NCBI RefSeq assembly: GCF_029094545.1
Contig: NZ_CP117835.1
Span: 1,344,001-1,408,000 of the forward strand
DNA length: 64,000 bases
Source of the DNA: Alkalihalophilus pseudofirmus
GTDB taxonomy: Bacteria; Bacillota; Bacilli; Bacillales; Bacillaceae_D
Direction: 5' to 3'
Program-made: the position numbers and the translations under genes
Shown: piece after piece, positions 27,928 through 37,344 of the stretch
Position numbering within the stretch: position 1 is the first letter of the stretch
Layout: each line of letters opens with the position of its first letter
The notes under the pieces: model-generated
What the model saw: the letters and a program-made list of their open reading frames with translations, nothing else
Told to the model about the DNA's origin: nothing
Database searches by the model: none

Positions 27928-29133
27928 ATGCAAGACAAAATGTTTGATCCAATTGAAGAAGCAATCTATGAATTAATGCAAGGAAAAGTCGTCATTGTAT
28001 GTGATGATGAGGACAGGGAAAATGAAGGTGATTTTGTTGCCATTGCAGAGAAAACAACACCTGAGGTTATTAATTTCATGGTCACTCACGGACGCGGCTT
28101 AGTTTGTACACCAATTACTGAAGACCGTGCGAGGGAACTTGATTTAGTCCCAATGGTTGATCATAATACAGACCCACACGGAACAGCTTTTACTGTCAGC
28201 ATTGATCATCATACTACGACGACAGGAATTTCGGCTCATGAGCGTTCAGACACGGTGTTAGCACTTGTGGATGATCAAACGAAGAAACATCATTTTAAAC
28301 GTCCTGGCCATATTTTTCCGCTGATTGCTAAAAACGGTGGAGTTTTGCGCCGGGCTGGTCACACAGAGGCTGCTGTTGATTTAGCAAGGTTATCTGGAGC
28401 AAAGCCTGCTGGTGTCATCTGTGAAATTATGAATGAAGATGGTTCAATGGCCAGAGTGCCTGAGCTTCGCAAGATTGCTGATGAACATGATCTTAAGATG
28501 ATTACGATAAAAGATCTTATTTCCTATCGTCATCGTAAAGATAAGCTTGTTAAGCAAGAGGTTGAAATTAAACTTCCGACTGTTTTTGGTGATTTTCGCG
28601 CCATTGGCTATACAGATGTACTTGAAGGAAAAGAAAGTGTTGCTCTTGTAAAGGGTAAAATAAGAGAAGGAGAGCCAACCCTTGTCAGAGTTCATTCAGA
28701 GTGTTTAACTGGTGATGTGTTCGGCTCTAACCGCTGTGATTGTGGACCGCAATTACATGCAGCTCTAGCACAAATTGAGCAAGAAGGCTCTGGAATTCTG
28801 CTTTATATGCGTCAAGAAGGGCGTGGGATTGGCTTAATGAATAAGCTCAAAGCCTACAAGCTTCAAGAAGAGGGTTATGATACAGTTGAAGCAAATGAGA
28901 AGCTGGGTTTTGGGCCAGATCTTCGTGATTATGGTATTGGGGCGCAGATTTTAAGAGATTTAGGTGTCACTCAAATGAAACTTCTAACGAACAATCCAAG
29001 AAAAATTACGGGTCTGAAAGGATACGGATTAGAAGTGGTTGACCGTGTTCCGATTCAAATGCCGCATAATGTAGATAATGAGCGTTATCTGCGTACAAAA
29101 ACAGAAAAGCTTGGCCACATGCTTCATTTTTAA
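27928..29133 (+). CDS. ribBA: Bifunctional DHBP synthase / GTP cyclohydrolase II
   Basis: A 401-residue fusion. The N-terminal RibB domain (about 1-205) has [13 protein letters not shown], the acidic metal site, and [11 protein letters not shown]. The C-terminal RibA domain binds zinc with [14 protein letters not shown] and has the catalytic RQEGRGIGL. It supplies both precursors of riboflavin. Start ATG 27928 behind GGATGGTGA. Confidence 0.95.
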   Translation: MQDKMFDPIEEAIYELMQGKVVIVCDDEDRENEGDFVAIAEKTTPEVINFMVTHGRGLVCTPITEDRARELDLVPMVDHNTDPHGTAFTVSIDHHTTTTGISAHERSDTVLALVDDQTKKHHFKRPGHIFPLIAKNGGVLRRAGHTEAAVDLARLSGAKPAGVICEIMNEDGSMARVPELRKIADEHDLKMITIKDLISYRHRKDKLVKQEVEIKLPTVFGDFRAIGYTDVLEGKESVALVKGKIREGEPTLVRVHSECLTGDVFGSNRCDCGPQLHAALAQIEQEGSGILLYMRQEGRGIGLMNKLKAYKLQEEGYDTVEANEKLGFGPDLRDYGIGAQILRDLGVTQMKLLTNNPRKITGLKGYGLEVVDRVPIQMPHNVDNERYLRTKTEKLGHMLHF

Positions 29134-29159
29134 ACGTAAATAAAAGGTGAACGAGAACG

Positions 29160-29187
29160 AGAAGCACTAGAAGCTTCTAGTGCTTCT
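29160..29187 (+). repeat. 28-bp perfect palindrome between ribBA and ribH
   Basis: AGAAGCACTAGAAG is followed directly by its exact reverse complement. In RNA it would form a hairpin. No T run follows, so it is not a standard terminator. Confidence 0.7.
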
Positions 29188-29222
29188 GTCAAATTGATAC
29201 ATACATTAGGAGGAATTTAAAC

Positions 29223-29690
29223 ATGGGTAAAGTATATGAAGGTCATTTAGTAGCAACAGGGTTAAAAGTAGGGATCGTAGTTGGACGATTTAACGAATTT
29301 ATTACTAGCAAATTATTAGGCGGAGCTGAAGATGCTCTAAAACGTCATGGTGTTGCTGAGGAAGATGTAGATGTAGCATGGGTTCCTGGTGCTTTTGAAA
29401 TTCCATTTGCTGCAAAGAAAATGGTCGAGAGCGGAAAGTATGATGCAGTTATTACACTAGGGACGGTTATTCGCGGTGCGACTCCTCACTTTGATTACGT
29501 GTGTGGTGAAGTAGCGAAAGGTGTAGCTTCTCTATCTCTTTCATCAGGTAAACCGGTTATTTTCGGGGTGCTGACAACTGATACGATCGAGCAAGCTGTA
29601 GAACGTGCTGGTACAAAAGCAGGAAATAAAGGGTGGGAAGCGGCAGCGGCTGCAATTGAAATGGCAAATCTAGGTCGTTCGTTCGAATAA
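29223..29690 (+). CDS. ribH: 6,7-dimethyl-8-ribityllumazine synthase
   Basis: A 155-residue protein that forms the icosahedral lumazine synthase shell. Conserved [22 protein letters not shown] and the catalytic-histidine region [16 protein letters not shown] are present. TAGGAGG lies 9 bases before the ATG. A terminator follows. Confidence 0.95.
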   Translation: MGKVYEGHLVATGLKVGIVVGRFNEFITSKLLGGAEDALKRHGVAEEDVDVAWVPGAFEIPFAAKKMVESGKYDAVITLGTVIRGATPHFDYVCGEVAKGVASLSLSSGKPVIFGVLTTDTIEQAVERAGTKAGNKGWEAAAAAIEMANLGRSFE

Positions 29691-29700
29691 TATTCCCCTA

Positions 29701-29737
29701 AAATCAGCATAGCTGCCAAGCTACGCTGATTTTTTGT
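29701..29737 (+). terminator. Terminator after ribH
   Basis: AAATCAGC/GCTGATTT outer stem with inner AGCT pairs, followed by a T run. Confidence 0.8.
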
Positions 29738-29858
29738 TTCTTTAGTCTTAAATTGCCTTTAGTATATGAATTAAAGACGCAAAATGTGTATGAATATGGT
29801 AAAATGTATGGGGTGAAAGCGGATACGTTACATTAGGTTCATAGGAAGAGGAGAAATC

Positions 29859-30209
29859 ATGCTCATACCATACAAAACATCTCATAAGAAAATAGCGATG
29901 GGCTTACTATCGTATATGCCAAAAGAGAAGGATGTAAAGAAACTTATTAAAACGATCGAGCTTTATGAAACGAATGAAACATGGAAATTATTTTTTTGGA
30001 AGGTAGACGATGATATTGTAGGGATAGCTGGTCTTGAAATGGATGGAGATGAAGCCATTTTACACCACCTCAGCGTCAATCCTTCTTATCGTGAAGAGGG
30101 CTTAGGAACGAATATAATACACGCTTTAAAAGAAAGATTGAATGCAGATCTTAAACCATCAAAAGAAACAAAAGACTTTCTTTTAAACTGTGAAGAAAAA
30201 ACGAATTAA
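29859..30209 (+). CDS. ribT: GNAT-like acetyltransferase RibT
   Basis: A 116-residue protein with the acetyl-CoA-binding GNAT core (LHHLSVNPSYREEGLGTNIIHAL). In B. subtilis RibT follows the rib genes and is reported as an N-acetyltransferase of unclear substrate. It has its own spacing of about 165 bases from ribH and lies behind a terminator, so separate transcription is likely. AGGAAGAGGAG precedes the ATG. Confidence 0.85.
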   Translation: MLIPYKTSHKKIAMGLLSYMPKEKDVKKLIKTIELYETNETWKLFFWKVDDDIVGIAGLEMDGDEAILHHLSVNPSYREEGLGTNIIHALKERLNADLKPSKETKDFLLNCEEKTN

Positions 30210-30213
30210 CACG

Positions 30214-30247
30214 AAAAAAGTAGACAGATGATTTGTCTACTTTTTTT
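30214..30247. terminator. Bidirectional terminator between ribT and DUF309 gene
   Basis: AAAAAAGTAGACA and TGTCTACTTTTTT form a perfect stem with a 7-base loop, with A and T runs on the two sides. It overlaps the end of the minus-strand gene. Confidence 0.85.
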
Positions 30248-30764
30248 CATGTTTCATCAATTGGTTCTCACTTAACCTTCGTTCACGTTCTTTTATAACA
30301 GGGCTGCGATCTCTTAGCTTATGTTTGTGGATAAGCTGCTCCGAATCTAACGCGCTTGACGATCCCCATATCACTTTCCTCTCGTAAGCGAGCTTTTCGC
30401 ATGCCGCTAGCAGTTTCTTATCATTTATAGGGATCATAAAATCAGTAAATGTACTGCCAGCTTGCAAGGTTCTCTCTAAAATAAGTTGTTGTAATTGGCT
30501 GGTATCTATACCAAGCTGTTCTATTGACTTCTTCTCTGCTTCAATAATTCTAAGAGCACTGCGGTACATCCGTTTTGCACCTGTCACATTTCCTCTCCGC
30601 TCATGATATAAGGCAACTGCTAGCTGTATTAACCCAACCCAGTGTAGTTTTCTCTTACCAGCAGGGTCTTCTTTCCAATGTTCTTCTAAAATTTCATGGC
30701 ATTCAAAATAATCACGCGTGGCATGAAATTCAATCAGAAACTCTAAATAGGCGTTTGAATACAT
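30237..30764 (-). CDS. DUF309 domain protein (YpuF-like)
   Basis: A 175-residue protein. The first 130 residues are DUF309: YLEFLIEFHATRDYFECHEILEEHWK followed by WVGLIQLAVALYHERRGN. The function of the domain is unknown. Position next to scpA matches ypuF of B. subtilis. AAAGGAG lies 7 bases before the ATG. The C-terminal tail is basic and variable. Confidence 0.8.
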   Translation of the reverse strand: MYSNAYLEFLIEFHATRDYFECHEILEEHWKEDPAGKRKLHWVGLIQLAVALYHERRGNVTGAKRMYRSALRIIEAEKKSIEQLGIDTSQLQQLILERTLQAGSTFTDFMIPINDKKLLAACEKLAYERKVIWGSSSALDSEQLIHKHKLRDRSPVIKERERRLSENQLMKHEKK

Positions 30765-30963
30765 AAAAAAACTCCTTTGAGCAACACTCCATCTACTATA
30801 TTTTCTATTTTATCAGGAACACATGTGGTTTGTAAGCTAACCGTATTACCAAGTTTCTTAGCGACCTTCTCTAACCCTATATCTATTGCCTGTTACAGAG
30901 TGTTTCGAAGTATGGTATAATCTCATCTAGCGCAAAAAAATCAAGGCTAGTGGTGAATGTGAA

Positions 30964-31755
30964 TTGAATTCAAATGAAGTAAATCCTTATGAAATAAATC
31001 CTTATAATGTAAAGCTTGATACCTTTGAAGGGCCTCTTGATCTTCTGCTTCATTTAATTAATCAAGCAGAGGTTGATATTTATGATATTCCGGTAGCACC
31101 AATTACGGACCAATATATGAGTTATGTTCATGCTATGCAAGAGCTTCATCTTGATATTGCTAGCGAATATTTGGTTATGGCAGCAACTCTTCTAGTAATT
31201 AAAAGTAAAACGCTCCTACCTAAGCAAGAGGAGTTGTTTGATGAAGAATTAATGATTGAAGATGAGGAAGATCCAAGAGATGAATTAATGAATCGATTAA
31301 TTGAGTATCGTAAGTATAAAGAAGCCGCAACGGAACTTAAGGAAAAAGAAGAAAAGCGCAGCCTTGTACATACTAGACCGCCAGAAGATCTAGAGCCGTT
31401 AATTAGTGAAAATGATCGTCGTGAAGTAGCTATTTCTGGGGTTTCATTATTTGATATGCTCGCAGCTTATCAAAAGTTAATGAAACGAAAATCATTAAAA
31501 GCACCACGTACGACAACGATTAGATCCCAGGAGTATTCAATTGAAGATCGAATGAATGAGGTCGTTTCCTATCTAACGGAGCTTCCAACCAAATCTTGTT
31601 CATTTCATGAATTGTTTACCGTACCTGAAAAAAGTCATATGGTTGTGACATTTCTAGCTGTATTAGAATTAATGAAAACAAAAACGATTCGTTGTGAGCA
31701 GGAAGGGAATTTTGCAGATATTACAATCTTTAAGCAGGGAGGAGGAAATCTATAA
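30964..31755 (+). CDS. scpA: Segregation and condensation protein A
   Basis: A 263-residue kleisin of the SMC-ScpAB condensin complex. The N-terminal helical domain begins [19 protein letters not shown]; the C-terminal winged helix contains [26 protein letters not shown]. No ATG fits; TTG 30964 behind GGTGA is the likely start, giving a slightly longer N-terminus than B. subtilis with a curious NPYEINPY repeat. Its stop overlaps the scpB start. Confidence 0.93.
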   Translation: MNSNEVNPYEINPYNVKLDTFEGPLDLLLHLINQAEVDIYDIPVAPITDQYMSYVHAMQELHLDIASEYLVMAATLLVIKSKTLLPKQEELFDEELMIEDEEDPRDELMNRLIEYRKYKEAATELKEKEEKRSLVHTRPPEDLEPLISENDRREVAISGVSLFDMLAAYQKLMKRKSLKAPRTTTIRSQEYSIEDRMNEVVSYLTELPTKSCSFHELFTVPEKSHMVVTFLAVLELMKTKTIRCEQEGNFADITIFKQGGGNL

Positions 31756-32333
31756 TGACTAAAAATGAAATGAAGGCTATTGTCGAGGGCTTATTATTTG
31801 TAGCTGGTGATGAGGGAATGACGTATGAACAGCTTGCAGAAGTGATTGAAGTTGAAGTTGACACTGTAAAAGATGTGATGAGTGACCTGCAGGCATCAAT
31901 GGAAGACACTGTGCGCGGGTTACAGATTGTAGAGGTTGGTGGTTCATTCCGTTTTCAAACACGGGCAGATCATGCACCTTTTATTAAGAAACTAGCTACG
32001 TCGCCGCTGCATTCAGGGCTTTCACAAGCAGCGCTAGAAACGTTAGCCATTGTTGCTTATAAACAGCCTATCACACGTGCTGAAATAGATGAGATTCGTG
32101 GTGTGAAGTCTGAACGAGCACTTCAATCGCTTACTTCAAAATTATTAATTAAGGAAGTGGGAAGAGTTGCAGGAACGGGGCGACCTATATTATATGGGAC
32201 AACCCCTCAATTTCTTGACCATTTTGGGTTAAAGCATTTAGATGAGCTTCCGCCGCTGCCTGAGGATATTGAAGATGATCCAATCGAAGATGAGGCTGAT
32301 CTGTTCTTTAAGAATATGGAAGAAGGGCTTTAG
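31755..32333 (+). CDS. scpB: Segregation and condensation protein B
   Basis: A 192-residue protein of two winged helices (KAIVEGLLFVAGDEGM; SQAALETLAIVAYKQPITRAEIDEIRGV) and an acidic tail. It dimerises on ScpA within the SMC complex for chromosome segregation. Start ATG overlaps the scpA stop (TAATG). A strong terminator follows. Confidence 0.94.
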   Translation: MTKNEMKAIVEGLLFVAGDEGMTYEQLAEVIEVEVDTVKDVMSDLQASMEDTVRGLQIVEVGGSFRFQTRADHAPFIKKLATSPLHSGLSQAALETLAIVAYKQPITRAEIDEIRGVKSERALQSLTSKLLIKEVGRVAGTGRPILYGTTPQFLDHFGLKHLDELPPLPEDIEDDPIEDEADLFFKNMEEGL

Positions 32334-32337
32334 TGAT

Positions 32338-32376
32338 AAAGGTATGTCTGACTTTTAAGTGAGACATACCTTTTTT
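32338..32376 (+). terminator. Terminator of scpAB
   Basis: AAAGGTATGTCT pairs with AGACATACCTTT, then T6. Confidence 0.88.
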
Positions 32377-32449
32377 ATATGGTCAAGTTCACATGGACAT
32401 TCTCTAGTCATACGCTTTAACGATGAGTAAAAATTTAGGGGGGCGGCAT

Positions 32450-33328
32450 ATGGGATATAATGACCGGCTGTATGAATGGGCTGAGGACATAAAGCAGCTT
32501 TGGAATGAACAAGGGGAATTCATTGAAAGTCAGGTTGGGAAACAGAAAACAGTATCTTTTGTAAGCTCCTTAACGTCATTATTAAACTCAATGGAAGAAC
32601 AACAGCTAAGAGATTCCGCTGACTATGAAAATGAGGCATGGGAAGTCTATGACGCTTGGCAAAAGATGTTTAGTGATAAGAGATATGACGGGGGAGTACG
32701 CGCGGTTCCAATTGGCGGCCATACACTCCCTCCATTGCCGTATGCTTATAATGCACTAGAGCCATATATTGCAGAAGAAATTATGCGGCTGCATCATGAT
32801 AAACATCATCAAAGCTATGTAGACGGTCTAAATAAAGCTGAAAATGCCATGCAAGGGGCCAGAGAAACAGGTGATTTCTCTCTGATTAAATATTGGGAAA
32901 GGGAAGCTGCTTTTCACGGATCAGGTCATTACCTTCATTCGATTTTTTGGGAAATTATGAATCCTGATGGCGGCGGAGAGCCAAGTGGAGAACTGTTAGA
33001 GCGAATCAATCATGATTTTGGTTCATTTGAGCAGATGAAAAAACATTTTTCAGAAGCTGCAAACGCGGTTGAAGGAGGAGGGTGGGCCATATTAGTTTGG
33101 TCGCCAAGATCTCATCGTCTAGAAATCCTGCAAGCGGAAAAGCATCAAAACCTTTCTCAGCAAGATCAAATTCCTCTGCTTGTCTTAGATGTATGGGAGC
33201 ATGCATATTACCTGCAGTATAAAAATGAAAGGAAGCCATATATCGAAAATTGGTGGAACGTCGTGAACTGGCCGGCTGTCGAAGATCGGTTTGCAACAGC
33301 CAAACAAGTGAGATGGGAGCCATTTTAA
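32450..33328 (+). CDS. sodF: Superoxide dismutase [Fe/Mn] with N-terminal extension (SodF-like)
   Basis: A 292-residue protein: an 80-100-residue acidic helical extension precedes a full Fe/Mn superoxide dismutase domain (LPPLPYAYNALEPYI, HHDKHHQSYVDGLNKAE, DVWEHAYYLQYKNER). Metal ligands are in HHDKHH, ERAAFHGSGHYLHS-type and DVWEHAY segments. The long N-terminal extension matches B. subtilis SodF rather than SodA. Start ATG 32450 with TAGGGGGG upstream; a 9-codon upstream extension is rejected. Confidence 0.88.
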   Translation: MGYNDRLYEWAEDIKQLWNEQGEFIESQVGKQKTVSFVSSLTSLLNSMEEQQLRDSADYENEAWEVYDAWQKMFSDKRYDGGVRAVPIGGHTLPPLPYAYNALEPYIAEEIMRLHHDKHHQSYVDGLNKAENAMQGARETGDFSLIKYWEREAAFHGSGHYLHSIFWEIMNPDGGGEPSGELLERINHDFGSFEQMKKHFSEAANAVEGGGWAILVWSPRSHRLEILQAEKHQNLSQQDQIPLLVLDVWEHAYYLQYKNERKPYIENWWNVVNWPAVEDRFATAKQVRWEPF

Positions 33329-33582
33329 AAATTGACAGGCAAAAAGCGTCTAGGTATAGCTTAACTAATTTATAGCGAAGTGATTTAGTTATAGCTTCAA
33401 AGCTTTTTTAACTAAGAGTACCTGAAACATGGGTTACAGCACAGTCTCCGCTCCAGCGGAAAGCAGCCACTATTGGCAGGGGCGACTATTTCAGTGTGTG
33501 CGTGGTCAGCCATTAAGAGACTGGGCTTTAAAAGACCCAGTCTCTTATTTGTTCAATTCTTTTTTCTTATCACTCGACTATT
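33329..33582. other. Intergenic region with terminator hairpin
   Basis: Holds AAGAGACTGGG/CCCAGTCTCTT at 33517-33551, a strong terminator, and a short GC-rich palindrome (TCCGCT..AGCGGA) with some resemblance to the repeats at 16.8-17.2 kb. An 85-codon + strand frame here is not supported. Confidence 0.55.
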
Positions 33583-35166
33583 TTATTCAACCAAGGACTC
33601 CTTTTGGTTTAACAACTGCAGGAAATAATGTTTCAGGTCTCGGATTCTATGTCTGTCTGGATAAATGTCCGTTCCCGTTACAATAAGAGCTGCCTTAGTA
33701 TCGTCTTCATGGAGCCCTCCATGCTCTCCTCCATCATAATGAACAGGGGCTCCCTCTGTCTTTAAAGTATAACCTGGCTTGGCTGTAATAATTAAAGAAC
33801 CTGCTTGACTTTTCAGGGCCGAATACAGTTGTTCAAGAGCATCCGGATATTTTCCGTAATCGAGTGAATTAGAGTTCTTATCTATACTTAGATCAAGTAC
33901 GGATAAATCCCCAGTGATGTCCCACGTTTGATTATATTGATCACGCAGATCTCCATTTTTCTTATAAGAAAGCCACGCATCACTTTCTGCTTGTTTTACA
34001 ATGATTTCTTCTCCATCTGCCCATGCCAGCTGATCAATCCGTTCATCATAAAGCAGGTCAATAATGTCTTGTTTAGTTAGATTTTTAGTAGCAAGATGTA
34101 TATAGGCCATTCGGTGATTGTTTGCAAGAATGAGATCACCATCCGTTGGTTCATCTAAGAGATTCGCAATAGAATAAGGCTCAAGCAACGCTTCAAGCTC
34201 GATTGCTGTATGCTCCCCTTTATCCTTTAAAGCTACTTGGCTGTGATCACCTAACAAAATAAAAATGGTATCATCTATAGCTTCTTCCCAACTTGGATAA
34301 CTGTTCAGTATTGTCTGCAGGTGATAGTCAGCTTTAGCAAATCCTTCAAGGTCATGTGGACCATGGATATGTGCTTCCTTATCAAAATCAGGAAGAAATG
34401 TCATTAAAAAATCAGGCTGCTGTCCAGATTGAATAAGAGTTTGAATGACTTCAGTAGAATATTGATCATTAATTCCATACTGCTCATACATATGGTCTGG
34501 CAAGTTTTTATTTTTTATCGCATCAGGCTTAGCGAGCTGCCCAAATGCTAATAAATCAGGACCTTTTGTAGTAATCGATGAGGGAGTATGGATGGCGTGT
34601 TTTACTAAAGGGGGGATCGATAAGGTATGTTGTATTGGCCCTTTGTAAAGCAGCATGTTAACAGAACCAGTTGTCAATCCCTTATTCTTAGCTTCATCAT
34701 AGATCGTCGGTAGCTCTTGGTTCAAATGTGTATTGTTTAAATGTTTTAATCCATCTTCAAGTATTTGTTTTGTGCCGAGCTTAAAGGTACGAGGGATCGT
34801 TGACCCATAATCAACCAATCTGTTCTCATCTTTGTTAAACCAAATTAGTCCCGGGACATGGTGCTCCTCTGGACCAACCCCTGTAATCAATGAGCTTTCA
34901 ATGACCACTGACATAGAAGGGAACGGAGAAATGAAGTCATCAAATACTTTCCCATGTTCCTTTAAAAAAGCAATTGCTGGAGTTCTTCCTTCTTCTATCC
35001 CAAGGTTAATTAAATCAGATGTCATAGAATCCACCATAATTACCATTATTTTTTTTGAGGGATGGTCACTTGATTGGATCGAAGCGCCGCTTTTCTCCTC
35101 TTCTTTACCGCCACAGCCTGAACAGAGGAGACTAATCATTAGGAGAATTACGATCGATGCTCTCAT
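33583..35166 (-). CDS. Alkaline phosphatase-superfamily lipoprotein
   Basis: A 527-residue extracytoplasmic protein with a lipoprotein signal peptide (LLCSGC, Cys18). It contains a type I phosphodiesterase/phosphatase-like domain: metal and nucleophile region VIMVDSMTSDLI, then FLPDFDKEAHIHGP and LLGDHSQVALKDKGEHTAI with metal-binding Asp/His. It probably cleaves a phosphodiester or phosphomonoester at the cell surface; the substrate is unknown. Its ATG overlaps the stop of the DUF421 gene upstream (ATGA), so the two are coupled. Confidence 0.82.
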   Translation of the reverse strand: MRASIVILLMISLLCSGCGGKEEEKSGASIQSSDHPSKKIMVIMVDSMTSDLINLGIEEGRTPAIAFLKEHGKVFDDFISPFPSMSVVIESSLITGVGPEEHHVPGLIWFNKDENRLVDYGSTIPRTFKLGTKQILEDGLKHLNNTHLNQELPTIYDEAKNKGLTTGSVNMLLYKGPIQHTLSIPPLVKHAIHTPSSITTKGPDLLAFGQLAKPDAIKNKNLPDHMYEQYGINDQYSTEVIQTLIQSGQQPDFLMTFLPDFDKEAHIHGPHDLEGFAKADYHLQTILNSYPSWEEAIDDTIFILLGDHSQVALKDKGEHTAIELEALLEPYSIANLLDEPTDGDLILANNHRMAYIHLATKNLTKQDIIDLLYDERIDQLAWADGEEIIVKQAESDAWLSYKKNGDLRDQYNQTWDITGDLSVLDLSIDKNSNSLDYGKYPDALEQLYSALKSQAGSLIITAKPGYTLKTEGAPVHYDGGEHGGLHEDDTKAALIVTGTDIYPDRHRIRDLKHYFLQLLNQKESLVE

Positions 35167-35864
35167 TTTGATCCCTTCTTTCTATCATACGTTTGTATCT
35201 CAAACCCTTCGCCGTCAAGCCATTCTGCATACATAACAGCTTTAATCTCTGGGATTCCTCTTCTTAATAGTTCTTCTTTTAACCACTTTTCACTCATATT
35301 CAGCTGCTGTAAGCTTTCTGTAATTAATTCCCCATCTAATATTAAAAGGATAGGCAGCGAAACAGTTTTAGCGGGGATATTTAAGTCTTTATTGATAGGT
35401 GTGTCAAACTGCTGCTTTTTTAATACGCTGACCGACCCATTCGTTTCAAGCACACCATATTGAACTTCACGTATAGAAAACACACTTTTCTCTCTTAAAA
35501 GATGTTGCAGCTGATTTAGGTCAAGCTTATTTTTTCTTAATTCTTCATATTGAATTTTTCCATTTGCAATGATTAGTGCGGGGGTTCCTTCTAAGTATGA
35601 TCGCGTTCCTCTAAATTTTTGTGTGAGCATCTCAATAAAATAAATTAAAGTCCCCCAAAAAAAGATGGCGTAAAGAACATACTGCAAGCCGATCTCCTTG
35701 TCATAAATCGCATTACCAACCAGCTCCCCAAGTACTAATGCTGAGATGAAATCAAATGGAGTCAGCTGTGTAATCTGATTTTTGCCTAACACTTTAGTTA
35801 ATATTAATAACGCAAAGAAACCGACTAAAAGCTCGGTAGTTAGCGATAGGAAGTTTGTATGCAC
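35163..35864 (-). CDS. DUF421 (YetF-like) membrane protein
   Basis: A 233-residue protein with three N-terminal membrane segments and the two-part cytoplasmic DUF421 fold (FDFISALVLGELVGNAIYD, VFSIREVQYGVLETNGSVSVL, ELLRRGIPEIKAVMYAEWLDGEG). YetF-like proteins are implicated in spore inner-membrane properties, but this copy is coupled to a phosphatase lipoprotein. It is one of three DUF421 genes within 6 kb. Confidence 0.85.
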   Translation of the reverse strand: MHTNFLSLTTELLVGFFALLILTKVLGKNQITQLTPFDFISALVLGELVGNAIYDKEIGLQYVLYAIFFWGTLIYFIEMLTQKFRGTRSYLEGTPALIIANGKIQYEELRKNKLDLNQLQHLLREKSVFSIREVQYGVLETNGSVSVLKKQQFDTPINKDLNIPAKTVSLPILLILDGELITESLQQLNMSEKWLKEELLRRGIPEIKAVMYAEWLDGEGFEIQTYDRKKGSK

Positions 35865-35936
35865 AGCGCTTCTCCTTCTCAGATGTAATCCTTTCTAGTG
35901 TGATCAGAATGATATTTTTTATCACAAGGAAAAACA

Positions 35937-35966
35937 GAAGCTGCCCAGTTTTTAGGGCAGCTTCAA
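35937..35966 (-). terminator. Terminator hairpin
   Basis: GAAGCTGCCC and GGGCAGCTTC with an 8-base loop. On the minus strand a T-rich stretch follows, so it ends the small-gene pair upstream. Confidence 0.75.
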
Positions 35967-35985
35967 AAAATGGTATGGAAAGGTA

Positions 35986-36207
35986 CTATTCTTTCGCACT
36001 CTGGATGGTAATGAGTAGTTGATCTATCTGATGGAGAAGCTGAGTAGAAGCAACGTGCAAAGTTCCGAGTTCAGAGGTTGGATCATCAGGATTCCCCCTA
36101 AAAATCTTCTTAATCGATTGATCATTTCCTACCCAGTATGTCTCTACATACTCTCTATAGTTACTAAAAAGTGTGCTCACACTTAATGCTTGTTCTGAAT
36201 CAAACAT
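35986..36207 (-). CDS. Hypothetical protein, 73 aa
   Basis: Small soluble acidic protein, not recognised. Its start lies inside the end of the preceding minus-strand gene (25-base overlap), which suggests coupled translation; GAAGAG is a weak ribosome site. Helical prediction by eye (HVASTQLLHQIDQLLITIQSAKE). Location next to the second spoVA operon hints at a sporulation link, without further support. Confidence 0.5.
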   Translation of the reverse strand: MFDSEQALSVSTLFSNYREYVETYWVGNDQSIKKIFRGNPDDPTSELGTLHVASTQLLHQIDQLLITIQSAKE

Positions 36208-36512
36208 TTTGCTAACTCTTCATCAGTAAGGCCGTGCCTGAGCGGAGTGAGTTCGATCTGCAATGGGTGCAGACTAGTTGTTTGTTTAGAAACGGATTCA
36301 CGTATTTTAAAGCAAAGAAGAATAACATGAGTACGTTGTTCTTCAATCAGTTCTGCATGTTGCTTTAATTCCGCTTGTTGTGTTGTAGCTAAAATCAAAT
36401 CATACATTTGTTTACTCAGGTGAATGTGCTTCTGCTGTCTATTAAAGAGATAGATGAGCAGTGCGGTATGTAAAATAGTCATAAGACAGAGGAAGAATAG
36501 GATCATTTTCAT
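36183..36512 (-). CDS. Hypothetical membrane-anchored protein, 109 aa
   Basis: One N-terminal membrane helix (MILFFLCLMTILHTALLIYLF) followed by a basic, helical cytoplasmic part. Not recognised as a family. TAGGAG lies 6 bases before the ATG. It is divergent from the DUF1657 gene that opens the second spoVA operon and overlaps the 73-residue protein gene downstream. Confidence 0.6.
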   Translation of the reverse strand: MKMILFFLCLMTILHTALLIYLFNRQQKHIHLSKQMYDLILATTQQAELKQHAELIEEQRTHVILLCFKIRESVSKQTTSLHPLQIELTPLRHGLTDEELAKCLIQNKH

Positions 36513-36551
36513 AAAAAACTCCTAACTAAAAAAGTTTACAGAAATTGTATC

Positions 36552-36581
36552 TAATAAGATGACGTAAATTATTTCATCCTA
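36552..36581 (+). promoter_or_regulatory. Putative sigma-G promoter of second spoVA operon
   Basis: CATCCTA fits CATNHTA; TAATA 18 bases upstream fits GHATR at 4 of 5 positions. It lies about 33 bases before the first gene of the operon. Confidence 0.5.
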
Positions 36582-36613
36582 AAAGTGATGTTAAAGAGAA
36601 AGGGAGTGACATA

Positions 36614-36817
36614 ATGACTGTTGCTAACAAAATGAAACAGACGATTTCTGGATTAAAAAGTGCACAAGCAAGCCTTGAAACATTTGCTCTTGAAACAGAT
36701 AATCAGCAAGCGAAGCAATTATTTCAGCAGCTTGCTACACAAACACAAGGAATTGTTGACGGGTTAAACCCTCGTTTGCAAGAAATTGAACAAGAAGAGC
36801 CTCAATACAAACAGTAA
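36614..36817 (+). CDS. DUF1657 small protein
   Basis: A 67-residue helical protein (VANKMKQTISGLKSAQASLE... ending QEEPQYKQ) of the DUF1657 family, found almost only beside spoVA genes of the heat-resistance type. Function unknown. AAAGGGAGTGA precedes the ATG. Paralogue at 39199-39405 and as a domain in the 2Duf gene. Confidence 0.85.
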   Translation: MTVANKMKQTISGLKSAQASLETFALETDNQQAKQLFQQLATQTQGIVDGLNPRLQEIEQEEPQYKQ

Positions 36818-36907
36818 GATTTGGCAGCCTCGAAAAGTTTTGAGCTAAGTAATGAAGATTGCTTAGCTCTTACATCATGTATTTTATCAGAAGATGAGGT
36901 GATATAA

Positions 36908-37333
36908 ATGAAACGAATATTAATTATATGTATTTTTCTTCTTATAGCAAGCGGATGCGGTCAAAGGGCACAGACAATTAAGCCTCTACAAGTAGGTGAA
37001 GAAGCCATTGTTTCTCAACATGAAGCAGATGAGTCCAAACAGATTCTCTTATCTATGGAAGAGATATTAGAAGTAGTTGGTGTATCCACTGAAAAGGATA
37101 TATATCTGGCCCCTCGTGTGAAGCAATTAGATCGTTTTCATTTGAATGATATTAGAGAACGAGGTCATGAGAACGTAAAAAAGCGTTTTCCAGAATACAC
37201 AGTTCACGTATCTACAGATAAAAAGATTTTTATTGAACTTGGCAAGCTTGAGAAAGAATTGAAGCAACGCACTATAAGTAAAAAGAGATATGACGCCAAA
37301 CTAAAAGATCTAGAAGAAAAAATGAAGGGTTAG
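36908..37333 (+). CDS. YhcN/YlaJ-type sporulation lipoprotein
   Basis: A 141-residue protein with a lipoprotein signal (LLIASGC) and a YhcN/YlaJ-like domain containing KDIYLAPRVKQLDRFHLNDIRERG. Such lipoproteins sit at the spore inner membrane. In the spoVA2mob operons associated with high spore heat resistance a gene of this type lies between DUF1657 and spoVAC, exactly as here. GAGGTGA precedes the ATG. Confidence 0.8.
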   Translation: MKRILIICIFLLIASGCGQRAQTIKPLQVGEEAIVSQHEADESKQILLSMEEILEVVGVSTEKDIYLAPRVKQLDRFHLNDIRERGHENVKKRFPEYTVHVSTDKKIFIELGKLEKELKQRTISKKRYDAKLKDLEEKMKG

Positions 37334-37344
37334 GAGGGTAGCTT

